From: Planctomycetota bacterium
GTDB taxonomy: Bacteria; Planctomycetota; UBA1135; GCA-002686595
NCBI GenBank assembly: GCA_014237855.1
Contig: JABACD010000009.1
Span: 62,001 to 126,000, forward strand
Length of the DNA stretch: 64,000 nucleotides
Direction of reading: 5' to 3'
Below, in pieces: positions 51,735 through 59,486 of this stretch. The translations under genes were made by a program, and so were the position numbers. Under the pieces are notes generated by a model. The model was given only the letters and a program-made list of their open reading frames with translations, did no database searches and was not told where the DNA came from. Numbering within the stretch: position 1 is the first letter of the stretch; every line of letters begins with the position of its first letter.

Positions 51735-53961
51735 TGGGGGTTACCGTGATGTTGTCGATGTAGGCCGTGAAACGGCTCTGGGGAGTGAATGCATAGAGCC
51801 CAAAGGCTCCATTAGTGTGACCGTTTGGATCTCTCACTTCGATGGTCCAGTCAGCGGGCTCGGGCTCGTCGCGAGGCCAGGCCCTGGCGCGCACCAGGGC
51901 GCTGCCATCTGGCTGCATGTCCACGCGAGTCTTGAGGCGATACCACTGGCCCACCTTCATCTTGAAGGGAGCGCTGACCTTGAGGTGCTCCATGTTCGAG
52001 CTGACCTCGATCTCCTGGTAGTTCCCCTTGACCACGATCAGGTAGCGCTGGTTCACCATCCCAATCGCGCACATCGAGCGGCGATTACCATCCGAGAGAA
52101 AGTCGATCTGCGCCGTGTAGCCAGAGTCATCGGGGTGCCCGATGAATGACATGGTCCGTTGAAAGAGCGGGTTCTCGAGGCGCCGGGCAATGACCTGGGT
52201 GCCCTCTCTCTCGATGACCTTCCACTTGATCGCCCCACCGAGCCAGTGGCCTGGCGGAGAGGCAAAGGGAGCATCCCCACCCTTGTCGAGGACCACTCCC
52301 TCGAAGTCCTCTTCAAACGGAATGGCCGGAACCACCCGGACGCGAGCCGCACCTACCAGCTCACCACTGGTGGCCTTCACGACCCCAACACCGCTTGCTG
52401 GCCCCGTCAGTACCGCAGGCTTCAGGAGCTCCACTTCGTCGGACTCGAGCAGGGCAACCCGGCGACCACGATCATCGAGCTGACGCACCTCGTACTCGAG
52501 GGGATCGCCGACGCGGACCGTCGCATCCGCGGGAACAAGCTGTAGCTCTGTGGCCGGTCGAAAGTCAGCCGTGGTGACCGAGGCCACCGGCCAGATTGGA
52601 GCGCTCCTTGGAGCGTGCTTGCCGAAGCAATAGAGCCTGTCCGTGGTTTGGACGTAGATCTGACCATTGGCAATCGCAGGTGCTGCCAGGCATGCGCCCG
52701 CCAGCTGAACCCTGTCAAGTATCTCAACACCATCAGCACCTGGCTTCAGGATGTAGAAGCTCCCGTTGTTCAAGGGAATGTAGAGCTTCCCATCGGCGGC
52801 AACTGGCGAGGCATGCAGTTGGTCCGGGCCGAGCTTCTCGTGCCAATGAACCTGCCCATCATCCACACCGATGCAGACCAGATCGCCGGTCTGGTTCGTG
52901 AGGTAGACCCGATCTCCAACCAGGATCGGGGAGGAGGTGAATGCCACCTGATCACTGCGCCAGAGCTCTGCATCAGGCCCCAGGACGCCGTCCTCGCCGA
53001 CCTCAGCATTCAGATCCAGGGCAACCATGCGGCCAATCACCGAGGAGTCCAGGTTCTCGCGCCCGTGGACCGCGATCAGCCGGTCACCGTGGATCAGCAT
53101 CGATGAATTCACACCACCGACCGCCATGGGGAAGCGCCAGATCGGACGCCCCGTGCTTAGCTCCACGGCTACTGCGTGTCCGCCTCCGAGCCCGGCATAG
53201 AAACGCTGGCTTCCATCGCGGTACTCGACCACCGGCATCGAGAAGGTGCTGTCCTTCGGCGGACCACCAGGGGTTGACCCCCAGACGACCTCTCCGCTCT
53301 CCTTGTCGAAGGCGAAGAAGCGGTCCCGCGCGGGCCCGAAGTCCCGGCCCCAGGCAGCAAAGATGAAGTGAATGATCACCAGGTCCCCCACGATCAAGGG
53401 TGCTCCGGTACGTCCGTTCGGGAAGGTCAGACGACCGAGAGTCTCTCCCATCGAGACCTCCCAGAGCATTTCACCATCGGCACTGAACGAGTGCAGCAGG
53501 CCGGCCGCAGTCATCGAGAAGACATTGCCCGTCTCCGGATCGACTGTCGGGCTACCGATCCCGTAGCGCCGGTAGATGATGTCGCTCAGGAAGTCCGAGT
53601 CTCGGTGCTCCCAGAGCAGCTCACCGCTGGTCTCGTCGAGACAGAAGAGAACCTCCTCGGTCAGCTCTCCTTCGCCCTCGTATCCAAGCCCATAGACACG
53701 GCCGTTGGAGATCACCGGGGTACCCCTTCCCGCGATCGGATAGGACCAGAGGTGACCCTCTCCATCCAGCGTCAGCTCTTCTATCAGTCCGGTCTCGGGC
53801 GAGACCCCGTTCTGTCCGGGACCGCGCCAGTTGAGCCAACCGCGAGCCTCGAAGTTCTGGTGCGCCGAACTGTCAGTCGCCTGGAGATCGGCTGTGCTCG
53901 AGGCACAGGAGCTCGCGGCGACCAGAGCGATCAGGGGAGTGATGGGTACCAGGGGGTGCAT
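51727..53961 (-). CDS. PQQ-like lipoprotein with C-terminal beta-sandwich domain
   Basis: A 744-residue lipoprotein, signal ending near AASSC. It has the W-x-x-W-R-G-P motif (WLNWRGPGQNGVSPETG) and PQQ-like blades to about residue 440 (VLFCLDETSGELLWEHRD, FFAFDKESGEVVWGS). Residues about 455-545 look like a bacterial Ig-like or linker domain (GDPLEYEVRQLDDRGRRVAL). The last 200 residues (from PFEEDFEGVVLDKGG) resemble a LamG/concanavalin-type sandwich with the family ending FTAYIDNITVTPNE. It is the first gene of the operon running down to 40832. It probably binds a carbohydrate-like ligand at the cell surface. Confidence 0.83.
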   Translation of the reverse strand: MHPLVPITPLIALVAASSCASSTADLQATDSSAHQNFEARGWLNWRGPGQNGVSPETGLIEELTLDGEGHLWSYPIAGRGTPVISNGRVYGLGYEGEGELTEEVLFCLDETSGELLWEHRDSDFLSDIIYRRYGIGSPTVDPETGNVFSMTAAGLLHSFSADGEMLWEVSMGETLGRLTFPNGRTGAPLIVGDLVIIHFIFAAWGRDFGPARDRFFAFDKESGEVVWGSTPGGPPKDSTFSMPVVEYRDGSQRFYAGLGGGHAVAVELSTGRPIWRFPMAVGGVNSSMLIHGDRLIAVHGRENLDSSVIGRMVALDLNAEVGEDGVLGPDAELWRSDQVAFTSSPILVGDRVYLTNQTGDLVCIGVDDGQVHWHEKLGPDQLHASPVAADGKLYIPLNNGSFYILKPGADGVEILDRVQLAGACLAAPAIANGQIYVQTTDRLYCFGKHAPRSAPIWPVASVTTADFRPATELQLVPADATVRVGDPLEYEVRQLDDRGRRVALLESDEVELLKPAVLTGPASGVGVVKATSGELVGAARVRVVPAIPFEEDFEGVVLDKGGDAPFASPPGHWLGGAIKWKVIEREGTQVIARRLENPLFQRTMSFIGHPDDSGYTAQIDFLSDGNRRSMCAIGMVNQRYLIVVKGNYQEIEVSSNMEHLKVSAPFKMKVGQWYRLKTRVDMQPDGSALVRARAWPRDEPEPADWTIEVRDPNGHTNGAFGLYAFTPQSRFTAYIDNITVTPNE

Positions 53962-54167
53962 GACGCCACCGTAGTTTCGTGTGAGGCCTCCGACTCAATG
54001 AGCCGCAAGCGGGGGGATCGGATCGGCGGGAGTTCGGGGGTGGGCAGATGATACTCAGACGAGCCCTCGGAAAGGCTGAGACTCGACCGTTGACTGAGCA
54101 GGATTCCCAATCCTCTTACACCGAGAAGGCGGCCTCCACAGTGGGTAGGAGCATTCCAGGCCCTGGC

Positions 54168-55502
54168 TCACTCGCTCTCTTCCTCGGCAATGCAATAAAG
54201 AGTCTTCATGCTCCGCAGGTAGAGGCGGCCATCATCGATGATCGGGGAGGCCAGCCACAGCTCGTCCTCCATGGATGGGATCACCGACCTGACCTTCAGC
54301 TCTCCTCCGAGCTCGAGGATCGCCACCTCACCCTCCTCGCTCAGGACATAGAGAGCTTCCTGGGTTGCGACGGGAGAGGCCTTGAGGGTAAAGCCCCTCG
54401 GCAGACGCTCCTCGAGATACAGGGCCTTGCCACTGACTGCATCAAAGCAGCTGATGAACCCCCTGTCGGAAACGCTGTAGAACAGACCGTCATGGAAGAC
54501 GGGACTGGCGGTGTAGGCCGTTCCCTTGCTCGAATTCCAGCGAACGGACTCGGTATCGGTCAGGTCACCCTTGCCGCCGAGGGCAATCGCCATCAGGTTC
54601 ACATCCTTGTGGCCGGTCATCACGAGCACGCTGTCATTGACACGCACCGGTACCGGAATCGGATTGGTTCCAAGACCTGAGCACTCCCAGATCAGCGTAC
54701 CTTCCTTGAGATCGTAGCTCCGCACAGCGTTGGTGCCGGAGACGATCACCTCCGTGTGATCTCCGACCTTCGTCACCAGTGGAGGCGCCCAGGTCGAGGG
54801 CTCGTCTCGCTCCTTACGCCAGCGCTCCTCTCCGGTGTTCTTGTCGAGCACAGAGATGAATGAAGGCCCTTCCTGATCGAAGTTCAGGATCAACGAGTCC
54901 CCATGCAGCACCGGGGCAACCCCCTCACCAAAGGCTCGCCGCATCTCCATCTCGATGTCGAAGTCCTTCTTCCACTTCAGCTCGCCATCCAGGTCATAGC
55001 AGTAGATCCCCCGCGAGCCGAAGAAGGCAAAGACGTGCTGACCATCGGTGACAGGTGAGTTGGAGGCGAAGCTACCGTAGGTCTTGTGATAGCCCTCGTG
55101 CGGGGTCGCGGTCGTGGCCGTCTTGCGCCACAGCAGCTCCCCATTGGTCTTGTCGATACACAGTAGATCGAAGTTGTGCGGGACCAGCGCGCCGCCAGGA
55201 CGACGCCGCCCCCTCCCCCCGCGCTCGTTCTTCGGCTCGCTCGGAACCTCGCCCTGAGCAATCGCCGTGGTCAGGAAGAGCTTGTCGCCATGAACAACAG
55301 GCGTCGAGACGCCACGCCCCTCGATCGGCAGCTGCCAGAGGAGGTTCTTGTCCACCGACCACTCGACCGGAGCCTCTCCCTCGGCCAGGCCAGTGCCCGC
55401 AATTCCCCGCCAGCTGGGCCAATCCGGCTCCAAGGAGCCTGGGCTCGTCGCGACGACCAACGGAGAGATGGTGATGGAAGCGGTCAGGAGTACTTGGATC
55501 AT
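54168..55502 (-). CDS. Secreted PQQ-like beta-propeller protein at the end of the isoprenoid operon
   Basis: A 444-residue exported protein with a short signal (VLLTASITISPLVVA). It has WPSWRGIAGTGLAEG and regular PQQ-like blades (LCIDKTNGELLWRKTA, ISVLDKNTGEERWRKERD, SYDLKEGTLIWEC). An Arg/Gly-rich insertion lies near residue 95 (NERGGRGRRRPGG). It follows the cysteine desulfurase by 5 bp, so it is probably co-transcribed with the isoprenoid/Fe-S genes. Whether it belongs functionally is unknown. Confidence 0.85.
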   Translation of the reverse strand: MIQVLLTASITISPLVVATSPGSLEPDWPSWRGIAGTGLAEGEAPVEWSVDKNLLWQLPIEGRGVSTPVVHGDKLFLTTAIAQGEVPSEPKNERGGRGRRRPGGALVPHNFDLLCIDKTNGELLWRKTATTATPHEGYHKTYGSFASNSPVTDGQHVFAFFGSRGIYCYDLDGELKWKKDFDIEMEMRRAFGEGVAPVLHGDSLILNFDQEGPSFISVLDKNTGEERWRKERDEPSTWAPPLVTKVGDHTEVIVSGTNAVRSYDLKEGTLIWECSGLGTNPIPVPVRVNDSVLVMTGHKDVNLMAIALGGKGDLTDTESVRWNSSKGTAYTASPVFHDGLFYSVSDRGFISCFDAVSGKALYLEERLPRGFTLKASPVATQEALYVLSEEGEVAILELGGELKVRSVIPSMEDELWLASPIIDDGRLYLRSMKTLYCIAEEESE

Positions 55503-55507
55503 GGTGT

Positions 55508-56695
55508 TCAGAGTTGGCAGGAGTCCAGGGGTCCCTGGGCACGTTCGGCCTCGACCGAGGCAACGATGGAGTCCAGGGCCAGGTCAATCTCGCTCTCGGT
55601 CGTGGATCGTCCAAGAGAGAAGCGAATGCTGCTGGAGATGGTGCTCTCGGTGGCGCCAATGGCACGCAGGACATGACTCTCCTGGAGCTGTGCACTGGTG
55701 CAGGCGGAGCTGGACGAGGCACAAACTCCTTGCAGACGTTTGAGCAGCGACTCGGCGTCAGCGCCCTCGAAGGAGAGGTTTGCGATTCCCGGCAGACGTT
55801 CTTCCGCTGGGCCGTTTCGGTGTACGCCTTCGAGACGATTGAGTAGTGCGTCTTCGAGACGCCTGCGAAGCCCCGCTACTCGCCCTGACTCCTCCATCAT
55901 CTCGCTCGCTGCAAGCTCCGCTGCAGCCCCCAGGCCGACGATGCCGGGGACGTTCAGCGTACCCGAGCGACGACCGCGCTCGTGGCCGCCTCCGTCGATG
56001 AGTGGCGCGCAACGAACCCGTGGCGAGCTACGCCTGAGGAACAGGGCGCCGACCCCCTTGGGACCATTGAACTTGTGGGCGGAGAGGCTCAGAAGGTCGA
56101 TCTTCATCGCATCCACGTCAACCGGAAGCTTGCCCACGGACTGGCTGGCGTCCGTGTGAAAGAGCACTCCGTGCTCGCGAGACAGCCGGCCAAGCTCCGC
56201 CACGGGGTGCAGGGTTCCAATCTCATTGTTGGCGTGCATCAAGGAGAGCAGCCGGGGCCCCTGGCCCAAGGCTCGGTCCACAAGCTCGAGGTCAACGACA
56301 CCCCTCTCGTCCACCGGCAAGACCGTGACCGCATGGCCATGGTGCTCCTCGAGCGAGCTCAAGGGATCAAGGACTGCGTGGTGCTCGGTCCTTGCCGTGA
56401 CGAAGTGCTTCGGGCTGCGCTCGTAGGCTCGTGCCTCGGCAACTCCCTTGAGGGCCAGGTTATTGGCCTCGGTCGCACCACTGGTGAATACGATCTCCCT
56501 GGGGTCAGCTCCGATCAACTGGGCGACCTGACCTCTGGCTCGCTCCACGGCCGCGGCGGCCTCCTGGCCCAGCGGGTGCTGCCGACTCGCTGCATTGCCG
56601 AAGTTGCTGGTCAGGTAGGGAGTCATCGCCTCCAGCACCCGCGGATCGAGCGGAGTGGTGGCCGCGTGATCGAGGTAGATGAATGAATCGTTCAC
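55508..56695 (-). CDS. iscS: Cysteine desulfurase (IscS/NifS family)
   Basis: A 395-residue PLP enzyme that takes sulfur from cysteine for Fe-S cluster or thio-cofactor assembly. The PLP Lys is Lys208 (SAHKFNG; Lys206 in E. coli IscS) and the active Cys is Cys332 in SSSACTSAQLQESHVL (Cys328 in IscS). The N-terminus IYLDHAATTPLDP is standard. The GTG at 56695 overlaps the cyclase stop by 4 bp (GTGA) and gives the proper family length, so the longer frame to 56821 is rejected. Its place in an operon rich in Fe-S proteins suggests it supplies those clusters. Confidence 0.9.
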   Translation of the reverse strand: MNDSFIYLDHAATTPLDPRVLEAMTPYLTSNFGNAASRQHPLGQEAAAAVERARGQVAQLIGADPREIVFTSGATEANNLALKGVAEARAYERSPKHFVTARTEHHAVLDPLSSLEEHHGHAVTVLPVDERGVVDLELVDRALGQGPRLLSLMHANNEIGTLHPVAELGRLSREHGVLFHTDASQSVGKLPVDVDAMKIDLLSLSAHKFNGPKGVGALFLRRSSPRVRCAPLIDGGGHERGRRSGTLNVPGIVGLGAAAELAASEMMEESGRVAGLRRRLEDALLNRLEGVHRNGPAEERLPGIANLSFEGADAESLLKRLQGVCASSSSACTSAQLQESHVLRAIGATESTISSSIRFSLGRSTTESEIDLALDSIVASVEAERAQGPLDSCQL

Positions 56696-58620
56696 GCGAT
56701 CCCCCCCGCGCTCAAGGGCTGAGCGTACGGGTGAATCTCCTCTTCCGAGCCGATCAATCGCCTGGCTCGTTCCAGCGCCGAGACCGAGAAGATCAGCGGG
56801 TAGAGTCGCTCCGAATACCACAACCTGGCGAAGTACAGACCAATGGGCCGGGAGTCAAAGCGAGTGCCTTCAGCCGTGCTCTTCACCAGGAAGCTCGCGG
56901 CCCGCTCGACTGACGAGCGTAGCTCCTCTTTGGACCCCAGGCCTGCGGAGACCGAGTCCACAAGTGCCTCGAGTGCAAGAGCCGTCTCCTCCACCGAGGA
57001 AGGCAGCTCCGCTCCACCACCGAAGCCGCCGTCTTCATTCTGTACGGACAGGAGCCACCCAAGCCCACGAGCGAGTGCCCGTCGCCAGCCCTCGTCACCT
57101 GCAACCGAAGCGGCCCGTAGCACCCGGGAGGTTCCGTAGACGGGGTTTAGCTGCTGGGTGTGCTCCTGGTTCCCGAACCACAACGGCAGCCAACTTCCAT
57201 CATCACGCTGGGAGGCAACCAGATACCCTCTCGCTCGCAGCATCGACACTCGCAGTCGAGAAACGGTCTGCTCCCGTTCAACACCGATCCAGCGATCCAT
57301 GCAGGCATCCCAGGCACGCAAGGCGTGAGCGGTGATGTCAGGACAGCTGCGATCGAAGGGCAGCTTCCCCCAGCCCCGACAGAAGGTGGGAATACCACCA
57401 TCGGCATTCTGGAGCCCACACAACCAGAGAGCGCCAGCCTCCGCCGCTCCATTCCAGCGAGCAGCGGGAGAGGCGTCGAGCGTGAACAGCGCAAGGATGG
57501 CCCCCGAGGTGTCATCCGCGTCGGGCACACCTCCCGGAAGATCAGTCCATGCCCAGCCACCGGGTGCTGCGCCAGTGTAGGGATGCGTGACGAGGTGCTG
57601 CTGGTCGAGGATCCAGCGCCCCGCCTTGTCCAGAGGCTCCAGTGACTCGCGCTCTTGTGCCTCCGAACCAAGCGCCCCTATCGCGAGCGTCGTCAGCCAG
57701 GTGGCCAGGTTGGTGTCGATTGGCCATGAGCCGTCGGAGCGAATGGAGCGGCGCAAGAACTCGAGCCCACGCCTTGATACCGGGTGATCACACCTCCCAC
57801 AGGAGATCAGACTGAGGACAACGAAGCTGGTCAGTGGCGTCGCCTCCAGGAACCCTCCTCCCTCCGGCTGTATTCGCTCCAGGACCTTCAAGGTCGGTTC
57901 CTTGGTCCAGCTGCGCAGTGCTCGCGCCAGGGGATTGAGGCTCGGCCGGTGGTGCTCGATCGCCTGACCGATGGCAATCAGCGCCGGCAAGGCGTAGCTC
58001 ACCACCGGAAGACCCAGCCACCTGAAGAGCTCACGAGGTAAGGCCGCCAGCTCGTAGGGCAGCCGCGAGATGTTCGCCCAGGAGCTCTTCCTCTGCGCCG
58101 GTGTGCTCCCCGGCTGATCGAAGCAGCCTCCGATGGCGCAGGCCACCAGGATCGGCACCGCAAAGGTCCGATCCTCCGCATACACCTCACGCAAGCCCCG
58201 CGCCAGGCTGCCCGCGTCCAGCGCTCCGAGCCGCTCGCACAACCAGGCCTCTGCCCGCTCCTTCGCCTGTAGGTGCCCTTCACTCGAGCTACCCAGTCCA
58301 AGCGCCATCCAGGAGAGCGCGGTGGTGCTGAGGTTGCTCGGGCTGCAGGTGGTGTCACCAAATCCACCATCCTCGTTCTGCTCCCGTGCCAACCAGCTGA
58401 GGCCGCTCGCCACCCGCTCCGGATCAGCCGGGTCCGCGCTTGCAAGCGCCAAGGCTGCACAGGCTGTCGCCGTGGAGAGTGCACTCGAGGAGAGCTCCCC
58501 CTCCCACCAGCCTCCCGCATTGCGGGCAGCAAGGAGCCGCTCTCGGGCTCTGTGGAGGGTGCGGTCGATCGCAGTAGCCTCGCTGTTCACGTCGCTGCTC
58601 GTGTGGGATGAATCACTCAT
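56692..58620 (-). CDS. Squalene-hopene-cyclase-like class II terpene cyclase
   Basis: A 642-residue protein of the squalene/oxidosqualene cyclase superfamily. The protonating DXDD motif is D367-A-D-D (PDADDTSGAI), close to positions 374-377 of the Alicyclobacillus enzyme. QW-type repeats occur throughout (REQNEDGGFGD near 83, LQNADGGIPTF, SQRDDGSWLPLWFG, VQNEDGGFGGG). Length equals that of bacterial SHC (about 630). It is likely a soluble-to-membrane-associated cyclase acting on a linear isoprenoid. No squalene synthesis genes (hpnCDE) are seen in the window, and a polyprenyl synthase is encoded in the same operon, so a substrate other than squalene is possible. Overlaps of 4 bp at both ends show coupling. 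Confidence 0.87.
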   Translation of the reverse strand: MSDSSHTSSDVNSEATAIDRTLHRARERLLAARNAGGWWEGELSSSALSTATACAALALASADPADPERVASGLSWLAREQNEDGGFGDTTCSPSNLSTTALSWMALGLGSSSEGHLQAKERAEAWLCERLGALDAGSLARGLREVYAEDRTFAVPILVACAIGGCFDQPGSTPAQRKSSWANISRLPYELAALPRELFRWLGLPVVSYALPALIAIGQAIEHHRPSLNPLARALRSWTKEPTLKVLERIQPEGGGFLEATPLTSFVVLSLISCGRCDHPVSRRGLEFLRRSIRSDGSWPIDTNLATWLTTLAIGALGSEAQERESLEPLDKAGRWILDQQHLVTHPYTGAAPGGWAWTDLPGGVPDADDTSGAILALFTLDASPAARWNGAAEAGALWLCGLQNADGGIPTFCRGWGKLPFDRSCPDITAHALRAWDACMDRWIGVEREQTVSRLRVSMLRARGYLVASQRDDGSWLPLWFGNQEHTQQLNPVYGTSRVLRAASVAGDEGWRRALARGLGWLLSVQNEDGGFGGGAELPSSVEETALALEALVDSVSAGLGSKEELRSSVERAASFLVKSTAEGTRFDSRPIGLYFARLWYSERLYPLIFSVSALERARRLIGSEEEIHPYAQPLSAGGIA

Positions 58621-59486
58621 GAACCGAGGGACAGGTGTCCGAGGGCCAGCAGCGCGTAGTAGACGTACTCCACATCGAGCTCATCGTCCTCCCAGAATGC
58701 ATAGAAGCCCCGTCCACTCCAAAGGCTATCAATGAAGTCGAGGGTCAGCTCTCGACGCTCGCCAATCGTGAGCCCCAGCACCGAGAGCGCGTGCAGCGCT
58801 GTCGCGGTGGAGAGCAGATCCGGCAGGGGCGTCTCTGGAGAAGCGATGAAACCACCCTGGGGATGCTGCCTCGCCAGCAGCCACTCTCCGACCTCTTCCC
58901 GCACGGGCCAGTCGAGCTGTCGCAGGAGTGCAGCGGCCGCAGCCGTCGAGGGTGTCGTCCCCACCAGCATGTCCAGGGAGTTGCCGTAGGCGCCATCCCC
59001 GGCCCGCAGTGACTCGAAGCTCTCGATCAACGCCTGTCGTTCAGGGACCTCAGCACCGATGTCCTGGTAGACGCCCAGGGCCAGAAAGGCGTGGTAGAGC
59101 GTCCCACAGGCTGCGCCCTCGATCATCGCGTAACCACCATCGGCACAGCGGTGGCTCTCGATACTCGCGAGCATGGACTCGGAAAAATCGGGAGCGGGCC
59201 ACCCCTCTCCGAGAGCCGCCCAGCAACGCACCAGGCAGGCCTTGTGGACGAGGTCGAGCTCCCTGCCGTCCCCGAAGCTCTCCAGGTAGCCACGCACCTT
59301 CTCACGGGGAGGCTCAGCCTGAAGCGCAACCATGCTGTCGAGGACGAATGCGGTGTAGTACAGATCGCTCTTCCCCGAACGATCGGCGGCACCGCCGTCG
59401 TCGTTGATCTTGCCCTCCAGGAAGGAGGCCACGAGCGGGGTTGCTTCAACCAGCAGGTTCGGCGCCAACCGCGCCACCTGCAGCAT
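58617..59486 (-). CDS. Prenyltransferase-like alpha/alpha-toroid protein
   Basis: A 289-residue protein with the alpha/alpha toroid repeats of protein prenyltransferase beta-subunits and cyclases (HRCADGGYAMIEG, SLRAGDGAYGNSLDM, RQHPQGGFIASPETPLPDLL). It has no DXDD motif and is half the length of a full cyclase. The ATG at 59486 follows GAGG; it overlaps the end of the upstream synthase by 41 bp. A Cys or His zinc site such as that of farnesyltransferase beta cannot be assigned with confidence. It could be an accessory to the cyclase or a separate prenyl-binding protein. Confidence 0.8.
   Translation of the reverse strand: MLQVARLAPNLLVEATPLVASFLEGKINDDGGAADRSGKSDLYYTAFVLDSMVALQAEPPREKVRGYLESFGDGRELDLVHKACLVRCWAALGEGWPAPDFSESMLASIESHRCADGGYAMIEGAACGTLYHAFLALGVYQDIGAEVPERQALIESFESLRAGDGAYGNSLDMLVGTTPSTAAAAALLRQLDWPVREEVGEWLLARQHPQGGFIASPETPLPDLLSTATALHALSVLGLTIGERRELTLDFIDSLWSGRGFYAFWEDDELDVEYVYYALLALGHLSLGS

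Noticed and set aside
56696..56821. 42-residue N-terminal extension of the cysteine desulfurase
   Set aside because: Overlaps the cyclase gene; the GTG at 56695 gives the family N-terminus and a 4-bp overlap.
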